From an uncultured Paraprevotella sp. (GTDB lineage Bacteria; Bacteroidota; Bacteroidia; Bacteroidales; Bacteroidaceae), in NCBI GenBank assembly GCA_944321565.1, contig CALULT010000008.1:1-64000 (forward strand): a stretch of DNA of 64,000 nt. The letters run 5' to 3'. How positions within the stretch are numbered: the first letter of the stretch is position 1; each line of letters opens with the position of its first letter. The notes under the pieces were generated by a model that saw only the letters and a list, made by a program, of their open reading frames with translations, had not been told where the DNA came from and made no database searches. A program made the position numbers and the translations under genes. Below, in pieces: positions 1 through 7,438 of the stretch.

Positions 1-17
1 CGATTCTTCTTTTCCAT
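1..17 (-). CDS. 5' end of a leftward gene running off the window (only about 5 codons)
   Basis: A minus-strand ATG at 17-15 opens the reading frame M-E-K-K-N, which leaves the window at base 1. The A/T-rich upstream sequence with an inverted repeat at 25-53 fits a promoter region. Too little is visible to assign a function, and the start itself is a guess. Confidence 0.3.
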
Positions 18-24
18 AATAAAA

Positions 25-53
25 ACACATTTAGTTATTACTTATAAATGTGT
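25..53. promoter_or_regulatory. 9-bp inverted repeat upstream of the leftward gene
   Basis: ACACATTTA at 25-33 is matched by TAAATGTGT at 45-53, a perfect 9-bp inverted repeat with an 11-base spacer. It lies 8 bases upstream of the presumed leftward start codon, so it could be an operator or a leader hairpin. Inference only. Confidence 0.25.
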
Positions 54-94
54 CTACCTATGTCAGTAGAAGACATCATCATTCCTGCCACTGT

Positions 95-140
95 TTTATG
101 ACGCTTTAAATGAAAAAGCCGTGCAGTAGTTTTGAGAAAA
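95..140 (+). repeat. 46-bp direct repeat, copy 1
   Basis: The 46 bases at 95-140 recur at 2233-2278 with only two mismatches. The shared core begins TTTATGACGCTTTAAATGAA and ends GCAGTAGTTTTGAGAAAA. The two copies bracket both toxin-antitoxin-like modules, which suggests insertion or duplication of the intervening 2.1 kb. Confidence 0.85.
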
Positions 141-189
141 AAGTTTCTAAAACAAAATCAAATGCAGTGTGATTCCAACTGAAAATTTG

Positions 190-197
190 TACATTTG
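190..197 (+). promoter_or_regulatory. -7 box for the DUF3791/DUF3990 cassette
   Basis: TACATTTG at 190-197 fits the Bacteroides -7 consensus TAnnTTTG. No good -33 TTTG is seen at the usual distance. Transcription would begin near 204, which excludes the non-ATG start at 195 and supports the ATG at 255. Confidence 0.5.
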
Positions 198-254
198 CAA
201 AGCGACTTACTGAATGAATCTATAATATTCGATGGCAATAATAAAACAAAAGAT

Positions 255-494
255 ATGGGCACGAACTATACAGACAATGAAACATATAGACGCATTCATT
301 TCGCTGTAATGGCGATAGAAAGCGGAGCACGCAAGTTGGGCATTTCCGGCAAGGAGATGCACGACAGGCTGCAGAAACAGGGATTGATACATCGCCGCCT
401 TATCAAGCGGTATGAAGACCTTCATACCCAAAGTCTTGACTGGGTGGCTGACGACATCAGTGAAACTCTATTAAATTGGGAGGCGGAAGTATGA
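255..494 (+). CDS. DUF3791 domain protein (possible antitoxin)
   Basis: This 79-residue helical protein matches the short DUF3791 type: an N-terminal block (RRIHFAVMAIESGARKLG) followed by KRYEDLHTQSLDWVADDI and an acidic C-terminus. The ATG at 255 is chosen because the in-frame upstream codons overlap the -7 box. Its last four bases overlap the DUF3990 start (ATGA), implying translational coupling. Family knowledge: DUF3791 genes commonly sit beside DUF3990 genes in gut Bacteroidota and Firmicutes. The antitoxin role is inferred from size, coupling and the ADP-ribosyltransferase-like partner. Confidence 0.75.
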   Translation: MGTNYTDNETYRRIHFAVMAIESGARKLGISGKEMHDRLQKQGLIHRRLIKRYEDLHTQSLDWVADDISETLLNWEAEV

Positions 495-997
495 TTACAC
501 TATTTCATGGGTCATACACGCCAGTACAAGTGCCATTGGTAAAACTGGGCAGGAAGAAAGTGGATTTCGGGCAAGGATTTTACCTTACCAAACTGCGCAA
601 GCAGGCAGACTCATGGGCTAAGGCAATAGCGGAAAGAAAAGGCCGTAATGCCCAACCGACAGTCTCCACATTTTCGTTCGACTTTGATGCTGTAAAGTCG
701 GGCAGATATAGGATAAAGACATTTGAGAGTTACAATCTTGAATGGTTGGAATATGTGGTGGATTGTCGTAGAGGCGGCATGAAGCAGCAACAATATGATG
801 TGGTCGAAGGCGGCATAGCCAATGACAATGTCATCGATACGGTTGAAGACTATGAAAACGGCATTATCACAGCAGAACAAGCGTTAGGACAGTTGAGATA
901 CAAGGAGGTGAATCATCAGATTTGCATCTTAAACCAAGACATTGTAGATAAGCATCTTTCATTTACTTCGTTTGAAATACTGGAAAAGGAGGACTAA
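491..997 (+). CDS. DUF3990 protein, ADP-ribosyltransferase-like (possible toxin)
   Basis: This 168-residue protein carries the DUF3990 hallmarks: an N-terminal LFHGS block (H6, G7), then D25-FGQGFY-LT with Y31, then W42A. These resemble the His and Tyr positions of H-Y-E/Q ADP-ribosyltransferases. NHQICI with Q143 is a possible third active-site residue, though I cannot confirm it by alignment. The gene overlaps the upstream DUF3791 gene by 4 bases, and a second DUF3791-like gene follows 2 bases after its stop. The start at 491 is the first ATG; an upstream TTG extension is unlikely because of the coupled overlap. A toxin or effector role for NAD-dependent modification is inference from fold and context. 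Confidence 0.75.
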   Translation: MITLFHGSYTPVQVPLVKLGRKKVDFGQGFYLTKLRKQADSWAKAIAERKGRNAQPTVSTFSFDFDAVKSGRYRIKTFESYNLEWLEYVVDCRRGGMKQQQYDVVEGGIANDNVIDTVEDYENGIITAEQALGQLRYKEVNHQICILNQDIVDKHLSFTSFEILEKED

Positions 998-999
998 TT

Positions 1000-1206
1000 A
1001 TGAGAGACACCGTACTTTGGCGCAAACAGAGCCGTATAATCATGAAGTTGGCCGATGTTTTGCAAATAGACGCAGAACGGGCACTTGACCTTTTTTATTC
1101 CACGAAAGTCTATCAGCAGTTGGCAGATTCGAAATATGGCCTACAGTTGATGAGCGATGACTATATCTTGGAGGAATTGATTGAAGAATTAAGAGAACCG
1201 AATTAA
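1000..1206 (+). CDS. second short DUF3791-like protein
   Basis: This 68-residue acidic helical protein (core WRKQSRIIMKLADVLQID and LMSDDYILEELIEEL) has the DUF3791 layout of an N-terminal helix pair and a C-terminal D-hydrophobic-E helix. It begins two bases after the DUF3990 stop. A GGAGG at 988-992 sits 7 bases before its ATG, a good Shine-Dalgarno, which is not the rule in Bacteroidota. A cassette with the putative toxin gene between two DUF3791 genes suggests two partner subunits or a duplicated antitoxin. The family assignment is less certain than for the first copy. Confidence 0.65.
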   Translation: MRDTVLWRKQSRIIMKLADVLQIDAERALDLFYSTKVYQQLADSKYGLQLMSDDYILEELIEELREPN

Positions 1207-1321
1207 AGCAAGAGCCTGTTTAAATTTTCCAATAAGGTGATATGTCAGGTCTCTTTTGAGTTTGTTTCCCCGATTTTATGCGTCAGATAGCCGCTATCCT
1301 CCTTATATATGGATTTTCCAA

Positions 1322-1404
1322 GCATCATTGGTTACCTGTCCAAATATCATTGGATACTTTACCATTTATTCAATAATCATGGGCTGTTTATTATTGGATA
1401 CTTT
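1322..1404 (+). repeat. three spaced copies of an ATCATTGGATAC-like motif in a 347-bp intergenic stretch
   Basis: The gap 1207-1553 has no convincing gene. It holds CATCATTGGTTAC (1323-1335), ATATCATTGGATACTTT (1344-1360) and TATTATTGGATACTTT (1389-1404). The first two are about one to two helical turns apart. They could be regulator sites or remnants of an older duplication. The open frame at 1256-1708 is discounted because it reads out of frame through the antitoxin gene. A stretch GAGCCTGTTTAAATTT near 1212-1227 resembles insertion-sequence ends, but no transposase is present. Confidence 0.5.
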
Positions 1405-1491
1405 CGCAACCAAGTTTTCGGCACCACCTCTCATTCAAGGCATGGGCAAGCCCCACCCCTACGATGTTGGCAAAATATCCTTCCCTTTTTC

Positions 1492-1522
1492 TTGCATTTG
1501 TTATACAGATAGCATACCTTTG
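1492..1522 (+). promoter_or_regulatory. promoter of the RHH/YafQ-type toxin-antitoxin pair
   Basis: TTG at 1492-1494, a 20-base spacer and TACCTTTG at 1515-1522 fit the Bacteroides -33/-7 pattern. Transcription would start near 1529, about 25 bases before the ATG at 1554. Confidence 0.6.
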
Positions 1523-1553
1523 CACAACAAATCCTCTAAAAAACAACTGCTTT

Positions 1554-1799
1554 ATGGGAACAACAAAAGACCGCAAAATCACCGCATTCCGGCTGAGGGC
1601 CTCCCTGTTGGAGCGCCTCAAACAGGATGCCAAACAGCAGAACCGCAGCCTGAACAACTACGTGGAGACGCTGTTGATGGACGCCACTTACCGCAAGCCA
1701 AACGCTGAAACGATGGCGGCCATTGAGGAAGCACGTTCAGGGAAAGAACTGGAAACATTAAACGTGGACAATTTCAAGGATTTTGTCGCTTCGCTTTGA
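1554..1799 (+). CDS. ribbon-helix-helix antitoxin of a type II toxin-antitoxin pair
   Basis: The 81-residue protein begins MGTTKDRKITAFRLRASLLE and continues LKQDAKQQNRSLNNYVETLL, the beta-strand/helix/helix pattern of Arc/MetJ-type ribbon-helix-helix DNA-binding domains. The acidic C-terminal half (about residues 45-81) would wrap the toxin. The start is the ATG at 1554, not a longer in-frame extension, because the promoter lies at 1492-1522. The toxin gene follows 4 bases after the stop codon. Autoregulation with the toxin is expected for the family but no operator was proven. Confidence 0.8.
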   Translation: MGTTKDRKITAFRLRASLLERLKQDAKQQNRSLNNYVETLLMDATYRKPNAETMAAIEEARSGKELETLNVDNFKDFVASL

Positions 1800-1803
1800 C
1801 CCT

Positions 1804-2073
1804 ATGAAGATTTTGAAAGTGACCAGCCGTTTCAAGAAAGATTTGAAGCGCATCCAAAACAATCCCCGCCGCATTGCCAATGTAGAAACTGTCCTGAAAT
1901 TACTACGGGACACGGGCACCGTTCCGCAGCACTACCATCCCCACATGCTCACCGGCAACTATGCCGGGTGCATGGAGTGCCACATCGAAAGCGACTATCT
2001 CCTCATTTGGATAGACGAGGCAGAGCAAATCATCAAGCTGCTCCGCCTCGGCAGTCATTCGGAACTGTTCTAA
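1804..2073 (+). CDS. YafQ-family mRNA interferase toxin (RelE/ParE superfamily)
   Basis: The 89-residue protein starts MKILKVTSRFKKDLKR and contains HMLTGNYAGCMECHIESDYL and, at the end, LLRLGSHSELF. In YafQ-type RelE toxins the histidines of the LTG-NY-G-ECHI block and of the terminal G-S-H-S/A-E/D-L-F motif help ribosome-dependent mRNA cleavage; all are present here, so the toxin looks intact. ATG 1804 is preferred over the in-frame start at 1783, which overlaps the antitoxin. It is cotranscribed with the upstream ribbon-helix-helix antitoxin. Confidence 0.85.
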   Translation: MKILKVTSRFKKDLKRIQNNPRRIANVETVLKLLRDTGTVPQHYHPHMLTGNYAGCMECHIESDYLLIWIDEAEQIIKLLRLGSHSELF

Positions 2074-2117
2074 ACCTCTTTCTTCTTGGCAAATACCAAG
2101 ATTTTGCGAACGTAAGT

Positions 2118-2143
2118 GCTTATTATTCATAAGCGGCTTTTTC
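2118..2143 (+). terminator. weak intrinsic terminator after the toxin gene
   Basis: GCTTAT (2118-2123) pairs with ATAAGC (2129-2134) around a 5-base loop, followed by GGCTTTTTC. The stem is short, so termination would be modest. Confidence 0.35.
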
Positions 2144-2232
2144 GTAGGCAATTATATTTCAGATTCCAAGCACTTTTTGCAATTTTTCCACTTCACGCTG
2201 GATTTGCAGTCCGGCGTAACAAAACAGAATAC

Positions 2233-2278
2233 TTTATGACGCTTTAAATGAAAGAGCCATGCAGTAGTTTTGAGAAAA
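2233..2278 (+). repeat. 46-bp direct repeat, copy 2
   Basis: It matches copy 1 at 95-140 in 44 of 46 positions and in the same orientation. It lies in the 556-bp gene-free stretch 2074-2629, which otherwise contains the weak terminator at 2118 and the palindrome cluster at 2360-2440. Confidence 0.85.
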
Positions 2279-2359
2279 GCAGTAGAGGATTTGGAGCCAG
2301 CCCGGAAATCAGCTTGCATCGACATGTCTTATAATTGGGAAAAGCAAACCATATAGCTT

Positions 2360-2440
2360 ACTTCTTTGTACGATTACTAATCGTACACGTGTACGATCTA
2401 TAATCGTAACGCCGCACGATTAGTAATCGTACAAAGAAGT
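2360..2440. repeat. 25-bp perfect inverted repeat built of TACGATTA palindromes
   Basis: The arm 2360-2384 is the exact reverse complement of 2416-2440. Each arm itself contains a palindrome: GTACGATTACTAATCGTAC in the left arm and ACGATTAGTAATCGT in the right. The 31-base centre adds two more, GTACACGTGTAC (2383-2394) and TACGATCTATAATCGTA. The result is several nested dyads of one half-site within 81 bp, suggesting a multi-site operator or a mobile palindromic element. The remaining sequence up to 2629 shows nothing else recognisable. Confidence 0.8.
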
Positions 2441-2629
2441 CAGTTATCTGCATCAGGTGCATAAGACTATTGCCTCGTTTCCCGCAACCGATTTTTCAGA
2501 CTGATTCGTTTGTTTGCCCCCCTCGCGGACATCCATAGCCAATAAAAACAACAGAGCCGAACATCACTGCTCAGCCCTGCGTCCTAACTTAACTAATATA
2601 TGAAAAAACCTATTAAAAAAAATACCTCC

Positions 2630-3136
2630 TTACCCATACAGGTAGCGTAAACGCTCCTTCACCTTTTCTGTGGCTTTCCTCACATTGTATTCCACAGAAC
2701 GCCACGTCAGATTCATGTTCTCGGCCACCTCGCGATAGCTTTTCCCTTCCAAGCGGATTTCGCTGAAAGCCACCCGCTCCGTCCAAGGCAAATGATACAC
2801 CGTCTGCCCGATAATGCGGAACAGTTCCTTTTGGCAAAGTGAAGCCAATTCATCGTCCGAAATGCGGTCGGCCGTCTGCTTCATATAATCCTTGGCATCC
2901 TCCAACCGTTGCCTGCGGCGCACGATGTCCAAACATTTCCGACACACCATGGAATAGAACAAGCCCGACACATTCATTTCCGTCTTCAAACGGTCTTCTA
3001 TTTCCAACAAGCGCAGCAAAACATCACCTACCACGTCGCGCGCTTCCTCTACATCATATAAGAAAGAAGCCGCATAACGCACAGCCGATTGATAATGCGT
3101 CTCGAACAGTGTCTGATAGTCGAATCCTTTATCCAT
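2630..3136 (-). CDS. ECF-type RNA polymerase sigma factor
   Basis: This 168-residue protein has sigma region 2 (about residues 1-75: TLFETHYQSAVRYAASFL, DVVGDVLLRLLE, FYSMVCRKCLDIVRRR) and region 4 (about 110-165: LPWTERVAFSEIRLEGKSY then REVAENMNLTWRSVEYNVRKA). It would direct core polymerase to a specific promoter set. The start is the ATG at 3136; a GTG three codons upstream is possible but lies closer to the -7 box at 3165-3172. No FecR-type anti-sigma or SusC/D gene follows, so it is an orphan. It is divergent from the hybrid two-component gene and shares a 237-bp control region with it. Confidence 0.9.
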   Translation of the reverse strand: MDKGFDYQTLFETHYQSAVRYAASFLYDVEEARDVVGDVLLRLLEIEDRLKTEMNVSGLFYSMVCRKCLDIVRRRQRLEDAKDYMKQTADRISDDELASLCQKELFRIIGQTVYHLPWTERVAFSEIRLEGKSYREVAENMNLTWRSVEYNVRKATEKVKERLRYLYG

Positions 3137-3164
3137 TGTTTCCACGGTTTATCTTTAAGCATTG

Positions 3165-3172
3165 CAAAGATA
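3165..3172 (-). promoter_or_regulatory. -7 box of the ECF sigma gene
   Basis: CAAAGATA on the plus strand is TATCTTTG on the minus strand, a perfect Bacteroides -7 box. It lies about 29 bases upstream of the ATG at 3136. Confidence 0.55.
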
Positions 3173-3194
3173 GGCACTGGAAACAAGACCCTAC

Positions 3195-3281
3195 TGCACA
3201 AAATGTTGTTACGATACGCACAATCGGTTGCAATGCTGCTAAAAACAACATTTCGTGCATACGGAAACAACATTTCATGCA
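3195..3281. promoter_or_regulatory. three copies of a 16-bp site between sigma factor and hybrid regulator
   Basis: AACAACATTTCGTGCA at 3244-3259 and AACAACATTTCATGCA at 3266-3281 are direct copies exactly 22 bp apart, about two helical turns. A reverse-oriented copy, TGCACAAAATGTTGTT, lies at 3195-3210. The array sits upstream of the hybrid regulator's -7 box at 3344 and just behind that of the sigma gene. This is the expected geometry for a dimeric regulator such as the AraC domain of the adjacent protein; the binding factor is inference. Confidence 0.55.
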
Positions 3282-3343
3282 GCTCTTTGTGGGGAATGTA
3301 ACAAAAACCCGTATTTTGTGATACATTTAAAAAGTTTTTTTGC

Positions 3344-3351
3344 TACCTTTG
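3344..3351 (+). promoter_or_regulatory. -7 box of the hybrid two-component gene
   Basis: TACCTTTG fits TAnnTTTG and lies 22 bases before the start codon. No consensus -33 TTTG is found at 19-21 bases, consistent with activator dependence. Confidence 0.5.
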
Positions 3352-3373
3352 TTTGTAAATAACCTACGAAATA

Positions 3374-6300
3374 ATGAAAAACTTTTGGAGTTATATTGCC
3401 CTACTTGTCTTTTTTTTCCTTCCACAAGACGCCTATCCATCCATGGCACAGTTCAAGTTGCTGAACACAAACGACGGGCTCTTCAACAACCAAGTGCGTT
3501 TCCTCACACAACTGGAAGACGGAAGAATATTAGCGTACACGGAAGGCATGTTCAACATCTATGACGGCCACCGCTTCGAACCGCTTGCCTGCGACTTGAA
3601 CCACACCCTGCCTTTGGGCATGCACAACGTCTGTACGGCATACGACGGCGGAGACGGACTGCTGTGGGCAAAAGACTACTACCGGCTTTACCTAATTGAC
3701 ACCCGTACGCAAAGATTCCGCCTCGACCTAAAAGAGCGTTTCCAGGCATCACGGCTCAAAGAACCGCTCAACGACTTCATTCTCGACAAAGACAAAAAAG
3801 CATGGCTGATTACCGCCAACGGAGCTCTTTACCGGTATGACTGGCAACACCCGGCCAGCATGATATACCAACCCACCACCGAAGAAAAAAAGGCAGGCAT
3901 CAAAGCAACAGACGTCATACAGGCCGGGGCATTCCATCTGATATTCCTCAACACGGGCAAAATGCTATGCTGGGAAGAAAAAAGCGGGCGCATCATAGGA
4001 GAAGACCTCACGACCGCCACCAACTATCCGGCAGAAACATTCCGCACGGCATGGCTGCAAACCGACGAACAACACCTGCTTGTTTCTGTCAGCCACACGG
4101 AAGGGTATGTTTACCTATATAATATATACACCCGCCAATGGAAAACCATCCTGAAAGGCGAAGCCATCAACGACATCAAAAAAGACCAGTCCGGATGTTT
4201 CTGGCTGGGAGGGAACAACGTGCTCATCAAGCTTTCACGCGATTATGAGGTCGTAGAGAAACTTGATAAATTCGGGATTGCAAACGATGGAAGCCAAGTG
4301 CAAGACTTCATCATGTCGATCCTGATAGACAAAGACCAAGGGTTATGGCTCGGGACAGGAAGCACCGGCATATTGAAAAAGTTGTCAAGCAACCATTATG
4401 TGGAATATTATGCCAACACCGCCACGTCGGACGAGGACGGAAAAATCATCCGTTGCCTCGCCCCATACGATCAAAAGCAGCTGTTGATTGGCACCTTTCG
4501 CGGATTTTTCCTGTTCGACACCAAGCAAAAGACCTACCGGCCATTCCTGCATGACCTTTCCGACTGCTATTGCTACAATATCCAAAAAGACACGCAGGGG
4601 CGTTTCTGGCTCTGCACACGACAAGGCCTGTTTTGCCTGCAAGAAGACCACGCCACGCGGAAAGACGAAGAAATCACCAAGAATCCGTCCTTCAAAACTG
4701 TCAGGTTCTGCCTTCCGCTGGCGGACGGGAAGATGCTGGCCTGCTTCAACCTGAAAGACTTATATCTGTATGACCCCCAAAAAGGGCAAAGCATCCGCCT
4801 TGCATCGGAACATCCGGCTTTGGCCCGGAGCCGGGTAATGAGTTTTGCCGCAGAATTTGCCCCGGGAAAGTTACTCATCGGCGGGCAAGGAGGACTTTTC
4901 GAATATGACACGGCTCATAACACCATGAAATCAGTCCCGTGGATGGCGCCATGGGAAAAATACAGCACGAAATACAATTGCGCATACGCGGAAAACGGGA
5001 TTATCTGGATAGGCACACAAAACGGGCTCATCCGGCACGACAGCCGCAAAGGGGAAACCATCCGGTTCGGCACGTCTGAAGGATTGCCAAACAACTGCAT
5101 ACAAGGCATCACGGCAGATCAAGGCGGTAACTTATGGGTATCCACGTCAAACGGCATCGCCCAAATCACCCCTTACGAAAAAGAAGGGAAATATTCCATC
5201 GCCAAACTGTGCAGTCAAGACGGCGTACAACCCGGGGAAATGATGGAACAGTCCATCACGTCCATGCCCAACGGCCATATTTACGCCGGAGGCATGAATG
5301 GCATCACGGACATCCCCTCGGAATCCACCGACCATTCATCCGCACATCTTGTTCCTACCCTCATGGGGCTGCGCATCATGAATCAAACCATCAACAACGA
5401 AGGCATGTTCCGCGGACGCCTGTTGTTACCCGAAGGATTCTCCTACACCCGCAACCTTCGGCTTCGTTATGACGAGAACTTTCTTGAATTCCGGTTCTCG
5501 GCCCTCGACTACGACACCCCGCAACACACACGCTACCGTTACCGGCTGGAAGGGCTGGACAAGACATGGCATTATACTGCCACCTCAGACGGTATCTGCA
5601 GGGCGACCTACACCTCCCTGACTCCTGGAGAATATACCTTGGAAGTCCAGGCAGCCATGGGAAACGCACCGTGGGGAAAAGCATCTGAATGGACAATCAC
5701 CATACTGCCTCCATGGTGGAAAACATGGTGGGCCTATACCTTATATATAATAGCCGCGCTTCTCGCCCTCTATTATGTCATAGAACTATACTTTGCCTAT
5801 AAACGTTCCCTCTTGAAAGCAGAACAGGAAAACCTGGAACGCCAAAAAGAACAACAACTGGACGAGCTCAAATTCCGGTTCTTCACGAACATCAGTCACG
5901 AGTTCCGAACCCCGTTGGCACTCATCATCACCCCGCTAGAACTGCTTATCCGCAACACCAAAGACGAACTGCTGAAAAAAGACATGGGAAAAATCCTGGG
6001 AAATGCAAAAGACTTGCTCAAGCTGGTCAACCAATTGCTCGACTTCAGGAGACTTGAACAGAAAGGGGAACGGCTGAAACTATCCACCGTGCATCCCTTG
6101 TCCTTCATCAAAGGGTGCGTGGAGCCGTTCATGGAAATAGCAAACGGAAAGCACATCGGACTTTCCTGTGAATGCCGGTTTGATGAAGAAGACACATTCA
6201 ACCTGGACAGGGAAAAGATTGTGCGCGTGATGAACAACCTTATCTCCAATGCACTTAAATTCACTCCCGAGGGAGGATTTATCAGCGTAGATGCCGAATG

Positions 6301-7429
6301 GCAAGAAGCAGACCCTGACGCTAAACACACCGCAGGCATACGCATCCGCGTGAGCGACACCGGATGCGGCATCAAAGAAGAAGACCAAGCCCACATCTTC
6401 GACCGTTTCTTCCAAAGCGAAAACAAACAGTCGCAGCACTTGAATACAGGAAGCGGCATCGGGCTGCACCTCACCAAAGGATACGTGGATCTGCACAACG
6501 GCCAAATCAGCGTGGAAAGCGCACAAGGGAAAGGCACCACCTTTTGCATCACATTGCCGTGGCACGACCTCCCGGCAACAGCCCCTGAAGAAGACGCAAA
6601 AGAAAACGGGGAAAAAATGCCCGACTCCAACCTTACGCCAGCAAGCGAAGAAAACGGAAAGCACACGACAATCCTCATCGTGGAAGACAATGCGCAATTC
6701 CACACCTTCATGCAAGACTTGCTCAGCCGGGACTACCACATATTGACGGCCGAAAACGGCAAAAAAGGTTTGGAAATGGCCAGGGAACATAATCCCGACC
6801 TCATCATCAGCGATGTCATGATGCCTGTGATGGACGGACATGAGTTTTGCCGGAAAATCAAACACGACATGAAATGCAGCCACATCCCCTTCATCCTGCT
6901 CACCGCCAAGAATTCATCCGAAAGCCGCAGCGGAGCTTACGACGCCGGTGCTGATTCATTCATCGCCAAGCCGTTCGACATCGACGTGTTGGCCAGCCGC
7001 ATCCGCCAGCTTCTGGAACAAGAAAAGAAAAGGCGCAAACGCTTCAGTGAGGAGCTTCAGATTGAGCCGAAAGACATCGCCATCACGCCGATTGACGAAC
7101 AGCTGCTTGAACGCGCCGTGAAATGCGTGGAGAAAAACATGGGCAACACGGAATACACCGTGGACCAGCTCAGTGCGGATGTCGGCATCGAACGCAGCGT
7201 GTTGTGGCGGAAACTCCAAGCCCTCGTGGGGCAGTCGCCTTCTGAGTTCATCCGCTCCCTGCGCCTGAAACGCGCAGCGGAACTTTTGGCCACCGGACGT
7301 TATTCCGTGCAGGACATTTCGTGGAAAGTCGGCTTCAACACACCGCGCTATTTCTCGTCTTATTTTAAAGAGATGTTCGGGGTGACGCCATCCCAATATG
7401 CCAAGAAAGACAAGCCGTCCGCCCAATAG
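3374..7429 (+). CDS. hybrid two-component system sensor/regulator (HTCS)
   Basis: This 1351-residue one-protein phosphorelay spans the inner membrane. In order: a signal peptide (to about residue 25); a periplasmic two-propeller sensor (about 30-690, with repeated GLWLGT, RFWLCTRQGL and LWVSTSNGI blades); a Y_Y_Y domain (about 698-775); a transmembrane helix (about 786-806); a histidine kinase with ISHEFRTP, phospho-acceptor H842; an ATPase domain with N-box NNLISNALKFTPEGG near 954 and DTGCGI near 996; a receiver with D1147 in SDVMMPVMDG; and an AraC helix-turn-helix (about 1240-1345). The family normally senses glycan fragments and activates adjacent SusC/D loci; none is adjacent here, so ligand and targets are unknown. 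Length is normal and all catalytic residues are present. Confidence 0.95.
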   Translation: MKNFWSYIALLVFFFLPQDAYPSMAQFKLLNTNDGLFNNQVRFLTQLEDGRILAYTEGMFNIYDGHRFEPLACDLNHTLPLGMHNVCTAYDGGDGLLWAKDYYRLYLIDTRTQRFRLDLKERFQASRLKEPLNDFILDKDKKAWLITANGALYRYDWQHPASMIYQPTTEEKKAGIKATDVIQAGAFHLIFLNTGKMLCWEEKSGRIIGEDLTTATNYPAETFRTAWLQTDEQHLLVSVSHTEGYVYLYNIYTRQWKTILKGEAINDIKKDQSGCFWLGGNNVLIKLSRDYEVVEKLDKFGIANDGSQVQDFIMSILIDKDQGLWLGTGSTGILKKLSSNHYVEYYANTATSDEDGKIIRCLAPYDQKQLLIGTFRGFFLFDTKQKTYRPFLHDLSDCYCYNIQKDTQGRFWLCTRQGLFCLQEDHATRKDEEITKNPSFKTVRFCLPLADGKMLACFNLKDLYLYDPQKGQSIRLASEHPALARSRVMSFAAEFAPGKLLIGGQGGLFEYDTAHNTMKSVPWMAPWEKYSTKYNCAYAENGIIWIGTQNGLIRHDSRKGETIRFGTSEGLPNNCIQGITADQGGNLWVSTSNGIAQITPYEKEGKYSIAKLCSQDGVQPGEMMEQSITSMPNGHIYAGGMNGITDIPSESTDHSSAHLVPTLMGLRIMNQTINNEGMFRGRLLLPEGFSYTRNLRLRYDENFLEFRFSALDYDTPQHTRYRYRLEGLDKTWHYTATSDGICRATYTSLTPGEYTLEVQAAMGNAPWGKASEWTITILPPWWKTWWAYTLYIIAALLALYYVIELYFAYKRSLLKAEQENLERQKEQQLDELKFRFFTNISHEFRTPLALIITPLELLIRNTKDELLKKDMGKILGNAKDLLKLVNQLLDFRRLEQKGERLKLSTVHPLSFIKGCVEPFMEIANGKHIGLSCECRFDEEDTFNLDREKIVRVMNNLISNALKFTPEGGFISVDAEWQEADPDAKHTAGIRIRVSDTGCGIKEEDQAHIFDRFFQSENKQSQHLNTGSGIGLHLTKGYVDLHNGQISVESAQGKGTTFCITLPWHDLPATAPEEDAKENGEKMPDSNLTPASEENGKHTTILIVEDNAQFHTFMQDLLSRDYHILTAENGKKGLEMAREHNPDLIISDVMMPVMDGHEFCRKIKHDMKCSHIPFILLTAKNSSESRSGAYDAGADSFIAKPFDIDVLASRIRQLLEQEKKRRKRFSEELQIEPKDIAITPIDEQLLERAVKCVEKNMGNTEYTVDQLSADVGIERSVLWRKLQALVGQSPSEFIRSLRLKRAAELLATGRYSVQDISWKVGFNTPRYFSSYFKEMFGVTPSQYAKKDKPSAQ

Positions 7430-7438
7430 CGGACAAAC

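Noticed and set aside
1212..1227. Insertion-sequence end (GAGCCTGTTTAAATTT)
   Set aside because: It resembles terminal repeats only loosely; no transposase and no matching opposite end are found nearby.
1256..1708. 150-codon plus-strand frame before the antitoxin
   Set aside because: Out of frame with the clear antitoxin gene over its last third, and without a recognisable domain or promoter at its start.
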